A program made the position numbers and the translations under genes. DNA of 64,000 bases, taken from positions 30,838 through 94,837 of the forward strand of contig JASVEC010000075.1 of the NCBI GenBank assembly GCA_030770535.1, written 5' to 3'. The notes beneath the pieces were generated by a model. That model was not told the DNA's origin. It saw nothing but the letters and a program-made list of their open reading frames with translations, and ran no database searches. Below, piece after piece: positions 1-11,139 of the stretch (position 1 is the stretch's first letter; every line of letters starts with the position of its first letter). Origin of the DNA: Batkoa obscura (lineage: Eukaryota > Entomophthoromycota > Entomophthoromycetes > Entomophthorales > Batkoaceae).

Positions 1-753
1 TCCTCGATATTTAGCACCGGCAATTAGTGCACCCATATCTAAAGAAAATAATTTACATTGCAAATTGGCTGGTACATCTTTTCGAACTATTCTCATAGCT
101 AGCCCTTCGACAATAGCTGTTTTACCAACACCAGGCTCACCAATTAAGACAGGATTATTTTTTGTTCTTCTAGATAACACCCTAATAACTCTCCTTATTT
201 CTTCATCCCTACCAATGACAGGATCGATTTTACCACTATTGGCTAACTCGATCAAATCCACAGCATATTTTGATAAGGCTTCATACGTTTCTTCAGCTGA
301 TTTACTATCTACTTTACGATTACCACGAATCTGTGTTAATGCATTTTCAATACTCTTTTTGGTTGCGCCACCATCTTTAAATGCTTGTAATATATCTTTT
401 TCTTCTAACATGGCTAATATCAAATGGTCGACAGCTACAAACCTATCTTTCATTTTTTTAGAAAGTTGAGTAGCTTCTTGTAATAATTTTTGCATGGAAG
501 AAGCTAGCGAGACATCAGTAGGAGCAGGCGTTTGGCTTGGTAACTTGACTAATAGTTTTTTAATCCCTCTTTCACAGTTGGCTGCATCACCACCAGCTTT
601 ATTAATGACATTTTTCAAAAAGCCATCTTCATTATCAAATAAGCTCGAACATAAATGGACAGGTGTGATTTGACTATTTCCAAATTCTTTAGCCAAATCA
701 ATACTGGAATTGATTACTTTAATTGTTTTATCTGTAAATGTTTCTGGATTCAT
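1..753 (-). CDS. HSP104: Hsp104/ClpB-type disaggregase, N-terminal 251 residues (runs off the window)
   Basis: AAA+ chaperone that pulls proteins out of aggregates together with Hsp70. The ATG is at 753-751 (protein begins [17 protein letters not shown]) and the frame is open to base 1, so only the 5' part of a roughly 900-residue gene is here. Visible parts are the Clp N domain (about residues 1-150, with the two repeat helices, [11 protein letters not shown] and [13 protein letters not shown]), then the start of nucleotide-binding domain 1: the ClpB motif [20 protein letters not shown], the [19 protein letters not shown]alker A near residue 220, and the beginning of the pore region ([12 protein letters not shown]). 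No intron occurs in this part. N-terminal sequence alone fits both cytosolic Hsp104 and mitochondrial Hsp78. The start lacks an obvious targeting peptide and the Clp N repeats are complete, which favours Hsp104. Family call very sure, paralog call fairly sure. Confidence 0.95.
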   Translation of the reverse strand, partial: MNPETFTDKTIKVINSSIDLAKEFGNSQITPVHLCSSLFDNEDGFLKNVINKAGGDAANCERGIKKLLVKLPSQTPAPTDVSLASSMQKLLQEATQLSKKMKDRFVAVDHLILAMLEEKDILQAFKDGGATKKSIENALTQIRGNRKVDSKSAEETYEALSKYAVDLIELANSGKIDPVIGRDEEIRRVIRVLSRRTKNNPVLIGEPGVGKTAIVEGLAMRIVRKDVPANLQCKLFSLDMGALIAGAKYRG

Positions 754-1190
754 TTTTATTGTTTTGTTAAATAAAATTATTAATTTTGCTTTTGTTTTTT
801 AGTTTTATACTTTGAAATTAGATGGATGACTTCACACTCAAATAGATCTACGAATTACTAGTAAATTCTTAAATGATAGCGTCATCATTGGATCATTCAT
901 TTGTTTTCTCCAATCAGCTAGCGTCTTTAAATTGATATTTTAAACTCAAAAAATACAAAACACTAAGGCTTACGCTAATACCATTGAAAACATGTTCTTG
1001 AAATAGTTTATTCTTTAAATCAAAGATAGGTAGGAAATTCAATGGAGCATAAGAGAGACTTTAAGATTATAAAAGGAAAAATCATACACGATGGTAAGGC
1101 GGAAGGATAATGGGAAAATATCAGTTAAAACTTTTCTCCTGATTTAGACTCTATAGATTTAAAATAGGTTAATAAGAGCACATTGACTAA

Positions 1191-1293
1191 ATATGGGGAT
1201 GTTTTTTGGTTTTGTCGCTTTTCATTTTTTAAGTGCTATTTGAGTGGAAAGGTTGGTAGTAAAGTTCTTGAACAAAAAAACATATCACCATAT
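1191..1293 (+). mobile_element. MITE copy (ATAT-flanked)
   Basis: Full copy of the window-wide ~100-bp MITE: ATAT then GGGGATGT, the central TAAGTGCTATTTGAGTGG block, ending TATCACC then ATAT. It lies about 440 bp upstream of the Hsp104 start codon. Confidence 0.85.
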
Positions 1294-1878
1294 AGTTCCT
1301 AGTGAAAATTTCAATGCAGAAAAGGGATGGCTCAATTAATGTAATGAATAACAACTCGCAATATTGACAGTGATAAATCCAAACAGTCAAGATAATTGCT
1401 GGAGGACACGAATAATTAAAGACTAAAAGCTGTTCTTTTAATATTTACTTTTCGCTAGAGATAATGTGTTATTAATCTATAGAATTTACTGCCAAGTTTG
1501 GGCAAAAACTTGTATTTTTCCTACTGTTTAAAATAAGTTTATTTTTCTTTACTTTTATTGCCATCAGTTACAACAAATTTGAGTTTATATTTAATAAAGT
1601 AAAAATATCAAAAATACCATACAATTGATTCAATAAAGCCTTTAAATATTATACAAATATGCTTTGAGTAATTAGAAACTTCATATACACTTTTAAACGG
1701 TTTTAAAAATAGAACTAGTTTTAACTATTTTTTTTCACTAGCATATAAGATTAAAGATGGTCTGTTCTTTAAAGAGATACTAAGTCCAAGTATTACTTTT
1801 TAGAATTATGGTGTATAGCGTTAAAAAAGTTTTTGTTCAATATCAATAATAGTAGAGAATTTTCTAATCATTACAAAC

Positions 1879-1973
1879 TATAGTTTTATTTTTACCTTTT
1901 TTTATCTTTTAAGCACCATTTGAGCAGAAAAATTGTTAGTAAAATTTTTAAATATAAAAATACATCTTCATAT
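1879..1973 (+). mobile_element. MITE copy, degraded left end
   Basis: Retains the centre (TTAAGCACCATTTGAGCAG) and right end (TACATCTTC then ATAT) of the MITE. The left terminus is unrecognisable. Its right ATAT is shared with the next copy, so the two are head-to-tail. Confidence 0.7.
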
Positions 1974-2075
1974 GGGGATGTTTTTTTTGGCTTCATTATT
2001 TTTCTATCTTTTAAGCGCTATTTAAATGAAAAAATTGTTAGTAAAATTCTCAAATACAAAAATACATCCTCATAT
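1970..2075 (+). mobile_element. MITE copy (tandem with the preceding one)
   Basis: ATAT, GGGGATGT, TTGGCTTCATT, AAGCGCTATTT, then ACATCCTC and ATAT. Complete copy directly abutting the copy before it. Confidence 0.88.
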
Positions 2076-2594
2076 ATTAAAATATTGAAATACAAGAAAA
2101 TTCAGAATAGAGTTATTGATATACAGTCTATACTTTGTTAGATTCACACATTAATTTGAAACATGCCAATTAAGTAAAGTTAATGTTATAATGGAGTGAC
2201 AAGTTTAGATGTTTTTTATACTCTAGTCATTTTAAGTAAATAAATTTTTATGTTAGAAACATTTTCAGATGGTTTTTGAATATTTGAAATAAAAGGTAAA
2301 ATTTTTATTTATAATAAATATAAAACAGTGATCTAATATAGCATTTATCTTATATATTATAAAGTCATTCTTATATAAATAGACTATCCTTGAAGATTTT
2401 ATCTATTATTAATGATAACGCTATTATCATGAAAAATAGTCACGAGCTATTAAGATAATTAAGCTATTTTTTCTCTTAGTTGATTATCTATAGATGGTTA
2501 TCTATCATAATAATACTATCATTGATAATAGATAGATATACCCTTTATTCCTAATATGATAGGAATTCCATCTGCTTAATCCATTTGATTATTC

Positions 2595-2700
2595 ATATGA
2601 GGATGCATTTTTTCGTTTAAGAATTTTGCTGATAATCTTTCCACTCAAATAGTGTTTAAAAATGGAAAAAGTAATGAAGACAAAAAAAACATCCTCATAT
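2595..2700 (-). mobile_element. MITE copy
   Basis: Inverted copy: ATAT-GAGGATGC, GTTTAAGAATTTT, ends AACATCCTC-ATAT. Complete. Confidence 0.88.
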
Positions 2701-3113
2701 CTTATTTTGATTTAACTTGTGATATTTAAATTATTATTTTCAGTATATTAACTAGCTTTAGTTTTGAATTGACTTTTATTCGGTTTTATTGTATCAATAC
2801 TAAATATCAAAAAGCCTTTATTAGTAGTTTTATCTTTATAGGGAATGTAAATAAATGTATCTAGCATATGAATCATTAATTTATAGGTTAATTGTGAAAG
2901 TGATTTTTTATTAAAAGTATGGGCTAAAACATTTTTCTATACTGATAAAGAAGGTTACCTCAATTAACACAATTTTTTGTTTTTAAATGTAAATATCAAA
3001 GTAATATCTTATCCTAAATATCATACAAAATATAAAACGCTATTTATAAAAATGAAATATATTGAAAATGTTTTTTTTAAAAATCCGACAACTATCCATA
3101 AAAGGTCAATAAT

Positions 3114-3519
3114 TTATTTAATACCTAGTTGTTTAGCTTGGGTGGTAACTGGACCATCCGATTCAATATTATCTACATGTTCATGACTTTGTAATGTAGC
3201 TGGTAGGAATAAATAAATATTTAGTCAATATGACATTATAAAAAAAACTTACAGAGATGATCATCTGGTACTGAAGCAGCAAATCCTTTCAAAACAGTAT
3301 CATATTTATGGGTTATTTTACCACCTAGGAGGTTGGATAAGTTATAGTCAATATATAATTATAAATTAATTTACCTCGACTTTCGATATCTTTGATAGCA
3401 CTTTCTAATACATGATCTTCTGTACCACTTTTAAAAGTTACAATATAATTTCCATGTCCTTGAAAATATTAAATATAATAATTCACTTTAGCTAATGTAA
3501 ATCACTTACCTGAACTCAT
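3114..3519 (-). CDS. PBI2: Pbi2-like proteinase B inhibitor (peptidase inhibitor I9 family)
   Basis: Small cytosolic or vacuolar inhibitor related to the subtilisin propeptide, known in yeast to inhibit vacuolar proteinase B and to take part in vacuole fusion. Four exons: 3519-3510, 3458-3375, 3324-3253 and 3199-3114, separated by introns of 49-53 nt with GT-AG ends. The exons sum to 252 nt and give 83 residues ending in TAA. The protein carries the I9 fold signature: a first strand (NYIVTFKSGT), a helix, GGKITHKYDTVLKGFAASVP, a second helix and a last strand (VDNIESDGPV). There is no signal peptide and no protease domain follows, so it is a free inhibitor rather than a subtilisin pro-region. 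It is divergent from the CSN1-like gene, with 566 bp between the two start codons. I am confident of family and exon structure; the symbol is by analogy with yeast. Confidence 0.88.
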
Positions 3520-4085
3520 TGTGATTTTTTATTTATTAAAACTATTTGTATAAGTTGAGAGTTTTATAGTATTTATATACATCTTTCTTGAAAGTTTTAC
3601 GTCATCCAAAATCATTTGTTAGGTTTGGGTTAAACCCCTCTTAGTAGAAAATAAATGAAGTCATCATCGTGTTGAAATAATTGGGCTTTAAGTGAGATTT
3701 TAGATTGGTAAAAATTCTACTTCTCTGCCCAAAAATTAAAATAATGAAGTTTATTTCAATTAAGCTTCTAAGAAATCAAATTTAACCCCTTGAGCGCCAC
3801 TAGCTTTTACGAAAATCCGGTTATGGTTAACTTCTTGAAGGAAAGTTATTAAACAGCAATATTTAACCAATAAAGTTGAAACAATTTAGCCAATCAAGTC
3901 AGTTTTTGATTAGCTAAACTTTTTAGACATAGCTGGTTAAAAGCTACATTTTGATTAGAGCGTACATACTCGTTATAATTGCTTGACAGGTTAAAGCCAC
4001 GAATTTTGAATAAAAGTTATTGGCTTAAATTGAAATATCAACAAAGCCAATGATGTAAACAAATTTCTTATTTTCAAATTCTATT
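3520..4085. promoter_or_regulatory. Divergent promoter region (I9 inhibitor / CSN1)
   Basis: 566 bp separating two genes transcribed away from each other, so it should hold both promoters. CCCCT stress-element-like pentamers occur near 3633 and 3786. I see no clear TATA box. Regulatory meaning is inference. Confidence 0.4.
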
Positions 4086-5700
4086 TTGACAAAAACAAGG
4101 GTGATAATGGACGAATTTAACGATTTCTCAAACGAGAAATATGGTTCTAAAGAAATGGTTTTTATGGAGGATGAAGATGATGAATTAGGAGAATTCGAAA
4201 TGGATAAAAGAGAAGTTGATAATAAATTGGAGTTCGAAGGTAAAGTTAAAAAACCTATTCAATTTCATTTAGAAGATTATATTTTGGACTATGAAGGTAA
4301 TGATGATTTAATAATAAATGGCAAAATAATAGCGATAACTATAGGCGAAACCAAATATAAACGATTGGAATATCTAATAAAAGTATGCCCGGAATTAAAG
4401 GAAAAAGCATTATTCTTACTATTAAAAAGTTTACGTGAAGAAACTTTAGAGTACGAAAGATACTTGAAACACTTACAATGAGTACCATGCTATCATAAAA
4501 AGCAGTAGTGGGAACTCCAATAAGCATACTATTAAAGATGAATCAAAATGGATCGAAGATTGTAAAAAATATAGTAAAGAAGAAAGAGATAGAATTGAAA
4601 CCCTTATCCGAAATTCCAAAAAAAACAATATCATGGAAAGTATAAGGGTAAAAAATTAGCATCATTTTTATTATCAACGCTTATTTTTATTAGCTAAGCT
4701 ACTTTGAGGCAGGTGAACTTGAAATTAAATTAGGAGACATTGAAAAAAGTATTATTTATTTCAATTTAAGTAAAGAGTACTCTAGTAATGATAAAACTAC
4801 ATTGCAATGTATCTTAAAAATACTTGAATTACAAGTAAAACAATCTAACTTTAAAGGATTCAATTATCTATTGCATCGTGTTAAGTCGATTAAGAATATT
4901 GGAGAAAAAGAACAATCTTTTATTAATTGTATTAACGTATTAAAGCATTTGCAATCTTCAGAGTACAAACAAGTATTAACTTACTTAGTTAAAATTGACG
5001 AAAAGTATGAAGATGATTTCAAAAGGGTAATTATTCTTAATTCTATTTTATACACTATTTTTACATTATACATATTATTTATACCGTCCTTAGGTTATTT
5101 CGACAAACGATTTAGCAATGATTGGTACACTTTGTATATTGGCTACTTATAACCGCAAAGAATTGAAGCAAATCAGTTTAAAAAGCAGCCCCATTAAAGC
5201 ATTGTTAGATAATGAACCTGTTTTAAAAGATTTGTTGTATGATTTTTCAATTACAAGATACTCAAAAGGATTTATGGATTTAGAAAACTTAAAGGATCGA
5301 TTTTTATTAGATATTTATTTAGCACCTCGAGTGAATGCTTTATTTGATAAAATATTTGTGGCTTCAGTTATGGCTTATACTTCTCCATTTCAATCTCTTA
5401 AAATTGAACGTATCAGTAGCCAATTCAATTTACCACATGATAAAATGGAAAAACTTTTAATTGAGTGGATTTCTAATGATGAGCTTAAGGCTAGAGTTGA
5501 TATAAAAAATAAGGTAATATCAATACTAATGATACATATTATTATAATAACAATTTTTTATTTAATTATAGGTCCTTTATAATAATTTTAACTTAAATAC
5601 AAACGTATTTCAAGACACTGTCTTAAAGCACTATAATTTAATGATGAAAAATCAAATCCTATTGACTAATTCCATCTTTGCTTTAAACCCTTGGAAATAA
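4086..5700 (+). CDS. CSN1: COP9 signalosome subunit 1 (CSN1/Gps1, PCI domain), with one frame break
   Basis: Subunit of the complex that removes Nedd8 from cullins. Exons 4086-4647, 4694-5026, 5094-5513 and 5572-5700, with introns of 46-67 nt. The order of blocks matches animal CSN1: an acidic N terminus, YKRLEYLIKVCPELKEKAL (TPR-like), ESIR followed by YFEAGELEIKLGDIEKSIIYF, then ISTNDLAMIGTLCILATYNR, LLDIYLAPRVNALFDKI, the PCI winged-helix and a short helical C-terminal tail ending NPWK. Exon 1 needs a one-base shift between about 4465 and 4480: reading straight through meets TGA at 4479, while the +1 frame continues with clearly homologous sequence (YNEYHAII to ESIR). With one base discounted the exons sum to 1443 nt, 480 residues, close to the usual CSN1 length. 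No plausible intron explains the shift. It may be an assembly indel or a recent mutation. The start could also be the in-frame ATG at 4107. Confidence 0.85.
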
Positions 5701-5908
5701 ACTTCATACTATAGCAATTTAAATAAATTTGTTTTTTAATATATAAATGCTTTAACTAACTATTGTATTTTAGAAAATACTTAATTAACAAAATTTTAGT
5801 AAGTGAATAAAACAAAATGACTAAACAAAATTTCAATCTTCCAAGTTTACTTAACAGGCTAAAAGATTGAACAAAGCAATAACATTTATTAATAATTTGT
5901 ACTAAATA

Positions 5909-6006
5909 ATATGAGGATGTTTTTGTTTTATTACTTTTTTCATTTCTTAACCACCATTTAAAAAAACTAATAGTTAAATTCTTAAACAAAAAAGACATCC
6001 TCATAT
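5909..6006 (+). mobile_element. MITE copy
   Basis: ATAT-GAGGATGT, centre degraded (TTAACCACCATTT), right end GACATCCTC-ATAT. Lies 208 bp beyond the CSN1 stop codon. Confidence 0.8.
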
Positions 6007-6960
6007 ATATACTCTTATATCTGTATTATAAATCTAGTCATTTTGGATATATTAAATATTTCACCAGTTATTTATTGAAAGAAAGCCATGTCATGCTAGT
6101 TCTTCAAACAATAATTGACTTTGTTTAAACTTATACAGGGTTGTGAAGATTATTTTTTTCCGAAATAACAAAAAGGGAGTTTTAAAGATTTATCATGAAA
6201 CCATGTTATCCTAAACGATTATTGTCAACCTTTTCTTGAAATAACAAATACTGTTTTTTGTAACTAAATAGAATATTTCTTAATGCTTTGACTGTTACAA
6301 AGTATCCAACTCTAATACTTTATTTGGTTTAAAAAAATACTAAAACTGAGCACTCCCATTGTAAGACTACGATGCAAATTTATAGAATTGATCATTTTTA
6401 TCAAGATGTAAAATAAAACACTAACTATAAATACTCAAAATAATCATATATTATCTTTAACATCCTTTATTAATAAAATGAACAACTAGTGAAGAAAATA
6501 ACACAGCCTATAATTGCTCTTCAAGCTCATATGCTTTGATACTAAAACTGGTTTATATCATATAACTAACTACATAGACAAAAGGTAAATAAAATGAACC
6601 CCATTTAAATAGTATCGATGCCCCCGAGTGTTTCGGATATGATATCATGGATACTCACTTGTGCTTAGTTAATCGTTATTATTTTATTGATAGCAAAGGT
6701 ATCTCTGACTCATGGAGGCATGAGTTAGAGTTTTTAAAAGGTAACTCAATTGTGCATGTTTATAGATTGTCTTTATTAATTGTATACCTCTATTAACCTT
6801 ATCTATTTACCATCTCTGAATCTATATCATCTGCTAACGACTTATATCTTAATATTGAAGATCTGTATAACTAAATAGTTAAGCTATCTAGATATACCAA
6901 TTTAACTTTTACCAGGTGTTATTATATAAATATTTTAGACACACTGTGTTTTTTACCTTC

Positions 6961-7053
6961 ATATGGTGATACATTTTTCTTTGAGAACTTTACTATCAAT
7001 TTTTCCACTTAAAAACAGAAAAAGTGATGAAATTAAAAAAATATTTTCATATA
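6961..7053 (-). mobile_element. MITE copy, diverged
   Basis: ATAT-GGTGATAC, TGAGAACTTTACTATCAATTT, AAAAAGTGATGAAATT, ends TTTTC-ATAT. Shortened centre. Confidence 0.75.
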
Positions 7054-7735
7054 TTTATTCAATTTTCATAAGTATCACTATTGTATAGTGCTCAGGCATG
7101 AGATTTAAATGTTTTCTAGAGCAACAAGCATTTTCTAGGTAAATTAAAATAATCTGATATTTATATTTTTAGCTTTCTTCCAAACTAATGATAAAAATAA
7201 GTAATAAATCTTTAAATGCTTTAAATTATCCAAATAGTGTAGCAAGTAAAAAAGATAATATGCAAGTTGTGTAAGGAGCATTTGAATCGAAATGAATAAT
7301 CTCATCTATTTTTTAGCTTTAAGAGTTCTCCGAAAATAGTAGCTACTATAAAGAAACCCTCAATCAACAAAATGTTTCAATATCTGATCATAATACAAGC
7401 AAGGATTTAAAGTATTATCTTTCAGTCTCAATTTTAAGCCAAAATACTAAGTTTTAAACTATGAAGTAGCAAAATAAGACAAAAAATACTTGTTAGTACC
7501 GCATATTTATAATAGATAGCCTATTGGTTTTAATAAAATGATTCTATATAGTCCATCTTATTTAAAAAAAAACATGCTGCCTTATATTAATAATGAAGCA
7601 GTTAATAGACTAAAAAGATCTTTCATTTTGAGTGATCGAATTGTCAAAATCTAGTAAGGCAAAATGACTAATTCAATGTGATCAATAAATTAGATAGTAT
7701 TTTCATTCTTTTATTTCTATCTAACCAAGAACTTA

Positions 7736-7764
7736 TTTTATTTTATTTTATTTTATTTTATTTA
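7736..7764. repeat. (TTTTA)n simple repeat
   Basis: Five to six perfect TTTTA units just downstream of the P450 stop. Confidence 0.8.
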
Positions 7765-7831
7765 TGATATTAAAAAAACCAGTGGATATGTTTTTTTTAT
7801 TTCTCAACTTAATTCAGACCAATAGTTAAAA

Positions 7832-9361
7832 TTACGTTAAAGGCTTGAATACAACATAAGGGTCTGGTATTCCCAAATCTCCAGTATAAAATTCTTTACG
7901 TTTGCCGTCTCTTGTTTCAATACGGTATTTCTGTAAAAGAGTGCTCACTAAGGAAATAATCTCCTGTACAGCAAAGAACCTTCCTGGGCAAGCATGACGC
8001 CCCATACCAAAGTTTAAAAAATTTTGAGTTACTTTACTAGCTTTAAGTTTAGATTCAACAAATTGAAATGGATTGTACTGGAGCTCAAGAGGAACAAAAG
8101 GGTCTATATTTAGCATTTTATCTCCATTAGCATAGTTTTCAGGGTTGAAATGAATACTTGGCAAATCAAAGGCCATTAAAGATCCCTTTGGAATCTTCAT
8201 TCCATTGGGCAATACACGTTCGATGTTGGTAAGTCTCCAAGAATCTAAATGATGAGACCTATGTCTTAAAGTTTCACGGATGGCAGAGTTTAAATTCTCA
8301 AATTTATCAATATCCTCTTTACTTAATAACGGGCTTCCGGTTTTATCCTTTACTACATGTTCAGTTATTCTTTTTTGCTCTTCACGTAAAACTGAAAAGT
8401 TTTCCGGATGCGCTAATAAGTCAGCGATAAGAAGACTGGAGTTTCTAGTGGTAGTAGAGATGGAAGCAAACCCAATAATCATAATAGCATGTGCAATTTG
8501 GCTAATAGTATGCCCTCTATCACTCAATGCATCTATGAGCCCTTTTACTTCAACTTTTTCTCCAGCTTTAATTATTTGTCTTCTATTCTGAATATACTTT
8601 TCAATTCTAGAATAAATAAACTCTCTTTCTTTAACAGATGGGTTTCCATTTTTGATTTTATAACTAACAATATAACTTCCAATAAAAGGTACTAAATGCC
8701 AAAGCAACCCTTTTTTTAAACAACTGTCTACCTTGTTAGAGTAATCACGTAGTAAAAAAATTAAGTCATTGTCCTTTGATAACTCAGGACCAAGTAGAAG
8801 AATGCCAACAGAGTTTGCAATTACATTCGAGAAAAGGAACTCAATGTTGATACCTTCTGGACCAGTTCCTTCGCCTATTTCCTTCTGAATAATTTCATTC
8901 ATGATTTTTAAAACTTCTGGAAGCATAGTCTTCAACATAGGTGTAATCACTTGATTAATAATTGCAACATTATCTAAGATTTGATCTGGTTTACCTGGAG
9001 AGTCTTTGCTTTCTCCAAGTACCTCAGTGAGGAAAAGTATTTTGTCTCTGCCTTGATATACATCCATATCGTGGGCTTTGGCTAAGTACTCGGAAGCTTT
9101 ATTAGCGAATACAAGTATTTTCTTTCCTAAAAAGTTGACTCCAAATATATCACCATATTTCTTTTGGCATTCTAATAGAAACTGTCTGGGGTTGTTTCTT
9201 AGCTGTAAAGTATGACCAATAATTGGGATATAAGGCACCATTGGAGGTTCATCCTTTATAGAATATAATTTATAGGCAGCGTGCGCTATCCATAGCAAAA
9301 GAGAGTAAATGATTAGTTTATCTAAAGACAAATAATCCTTTAAATCTAAGTAACCTGTCAT
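7832..9361 (-). CDS. Cytochrome P450 monooxygenase, membrane anchored
   Basis: Haem-thiolate oxygenase, 509 residues, the normal length for an ER-bound fungal P450, in one exon. An N-terminal hydrophobic anchor (LIIYSLLLWIAHAAYKLY, about residues 16-34) is followed by a proline-rich hinge (EPPMVPYIPIIG). The I-helix reads GFASISTTT in place of the usual AGxxT, so the oxygen-activation threonine is probably retained in a variant context. The K-helix ExxR is ETLR near residue 364, and the haem loop FGMGRHACPG places the ligand cysteine near residue 458. The RHACPGRFFA form resembles fungal P450s in the broad group that includes ent-kaurene oxidase-like and other secondary-metabolism enzymes, but I cannot name a CYP family or substrate. 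No pathway partners sit beside it. The gene is convergent with CSN1. Unlike most neighbouring genes of region 1 it has no intron. Confidence 0.95.
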   Translation of the reverse strand: MTGYLDLKDYLSLDKLIIYSLLLWIAHAAYKLYSIKDEPPMVPYIPIIGHTLQLRNNPRQFLLECQKKYGDIFGVNFLGKKILVFANKASEYLAKAHDMDVYQGRDKILFLTEVLGESKDSPGKPDQILDNVAIINQVITPMLKTMLPEVLKIMNEIIQKEIGEGTGPEGINIEFLFSNVIANSVGILLLGPELSKDNDLIFLLRDYSNKVDSCLKKGLLWHLVPFIGSYIVSYKIKNGNPSVKEREFIYSRIEKYIQNRRQIIKAGEKVEVKGLIDALSDRGHTISQIAHAIMIIGFASISTTTRNSSLLIADLLAHPENFSVLREEQKRITEHVVKDKTGSPLLSKEDIDKFENLNSAIRETLRHRSHHLDSWRLTNIERVLPNGMKIPKGSLMAFDLPSIHFNPENYANGDKMLNIDPFVPLELQYNPFQFVESKLKASKVTQNFLNFGMGRHACPGRFFAVQEIISLVSTLLQKYRIETRDGKRKEFYTGDLGIPDPYVVFKPLT

Positions 9362-10415
9362 TTATATAGTTTATAGCAAAATTAAAGCTAAAAGTGGCCT
9401 TTTTATATACCTTTTTATATTTATTAAATTGTTTTTTATAATTTTATAGTAGTTTAAGTAATACTATTATTGGCTGGTTTTAATCATTTATCATAACAAC
9501 ACCTATTATATTTTGAACTACGCTCAATTTTAAATAAAAAGTTTGCTTTATTTGTAAACTTTAACTAAATTTATTATTATTTTCCTTAATCTTTATTAAT
9601 ACAAAACGAATTGTAGTATCAAAGTACATCATTCTTTATGCCTATAAGCTTATGAAATATACAAAACATTTCTAGCTTACATGAACTTTACACAAAATAC
9701 AAGTTGTTGTTTATTACTGCGAATTAGTTATTGAAAACTAATTGCATAAAAGCAGTTTAGCTGCGATCTAATAGTTTATTGACTTGCATACACAGAGCTT
9801 TTCATCCGTTTCAATGGAGATTTGAGAAATTTAATTTGGACTGGTTTGTATCGGCACTATTTCGAAACTAAATTATTATGATATTTGTAATAGATGTTTG
9901 AAGGTATAAAATTTTAATAAAGCTTAGGAGGTATAAAGTTTTGTTTTAGTATAAACTTTCCCACATTGTGCAAATATCACTTTAGGTCAAAACTTAATTG
10001 AAATCGTTATTTGTCTATATTCTATATAAACTCCTTTATTTGTATATTTTAACTTTTATATTAATGAAGATAAAGTAAACAAAAAGCATATGTTAATATG
10101 AATACTAAGAATAATATACTGCGATATGTTTTTTTCACCGAATTTAATTATAAAACTATTTAATTCCCATATATTTTATAGAATAGTAAAACAATAAAGT
10201 ATGGTTTCATATGGAGTAGGTTCAAAAGCTCAATTAAAATTGGATACTTCCACTCTACTTTTTTTGTCCATTTTCTATTTAGTACAAACATTTGAAAAAA
10301 CACTGTACAAAAAAATTACTGAGTAATTTAAGTTAAACTCTAGCACCTTATGCCCAGTTCGCAATTTTTACTAAAATCTATATTATACAAAAATTGAACT
10401 GAGATTTTACTAACC

Positions 10416-10520
10416 CATAGGGGATGTTTTTTTTTGACTTCATCACTTTTTCTATTTTTTATACGTTATTTGAATAGAAAAATTGTTAGAAAATTCTTAA
10501 ACAAAAAACTCGTTCACATA
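10416..10520 (+). mobile_element. MITE copy with CATA duplication
   Basis: CATA-GGGGATGT at the left and CTCGTTCA-CATA at the right. A CATA flank on both sides supports a 4-bp target duplication. The right terminus is diverged. An open frame at 10434-10748 is MITE-derived and not a gene. Confidence 0.8.
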
Positions 10521-10698
10521 TTTAATATACTTGTTTGGTTTTTTTCAATGAAGTTAAAACAAATCTTAGGAAATCCTTTAGTTGAAATATTAAAAATAAG
10601 AAAGCCATTATTTATATTTGTAATTATTAACAGTTTTTATAAATACCTTTGCTTTTTAAAATTTATTCTAAAATATGGAGTAATTAAAAAATACCTAT

Positions 10699-10792
10699 CA
10701 TTTGGAGATGTTTTTTGCTTAAAATTTTACTATCAGTTTTTCTATTAAGTAATGCTTAAATAAAAATTGATGAAATTAAAAAATACACATAC
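10699..10792 (-). mobile_element. MITE copy, strongly diverged
   Basis: GGAGATGT, CTTAAAATTTTACTATCAG, TGCTTAAAT and TGATGAAATTAAAAAAT are recognisable; the flanks are not. Confidence 0.6.
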
Positions 10793-11139
10793 ATCTATCA
10801 GGTATAATGTTTTTAACTATTTTGGGTTTTTGAATAAATAGAATATTTGCTATATTTGGATCAATTAATAATATAACTTTTTAAATGTTTTCTTGATTTC
10901 GTTTATTTGTTCATTTTTTGTTTGTAAACTTCAAAAAAATATTAGTTGTTTTATAAAAAAATATTTTGCTTTTTCGCAATATTTTAATTTGAAGCTCCTA
11001 AGTTACTTAAGTTTCATGGCAGCTTATCAAAAATACTGAAATTGTCAAAAGTTTATAGAGACAAGTTCTCACAATAACTAAGTTCAATATATTATTTAGT
11101 TAATGTGAGTATTCAAATTACTACAAAATTAAGCTGGAG

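Larger units (their letters stand above)
754..3113. other. Intergenic region between Hsp104 and the I9 inhibitor
   Basis: About 2.4 kb of AT-rich DNA upstream of Hsp104 and downstream of the inhibitor gene. It holds four MITE copies, listed separately. No coding exon could be supported; the open frame at 1920-2141 is MITE sequence read through and is not a gene. Confidence 0.6.
5701..7831. other. Intergenic region between CSN1 and the P450
   Basis: 2.1 kb between convergent genes. It contains two MITE copies and, at 7736-7764, a TTTTA simple repeat. Nothing else coding could be supported. Confidence 0.6.

Noticed and set aside
65-469. 134-codon plus-strand frame
   Set aside because: Antisense shadow of the Hsp104 coding sequence, whose Walker A and Clp N motifs are unmistakable.
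995-1002. TTCTTGAA as a heat-shock element for Hsp104
   Set aside because: Only two contiguous units at about 240 bp from the start codon; three or more are normally expected, and such octamers are frequent in AT-rich DNA.
1920-2141. 73-codon frame with internal repeats
   Set aside because: Entirely two MITE copies read through. The same applies to frames at 10,434-10,748, 5,756-6,004 and 61,066-61,257.
2977-3186. 69-codon plus-strand frame
   Set aside because: Its 3' part is antisense to the last exon of the I9 inhibitor gene; no homology of its own.
5756-6004. 82-codon minus-strand frame
   Set aside because: Begins inside a MITE and runs through AT-rich 3' flank of CSN1; no protein-like features.
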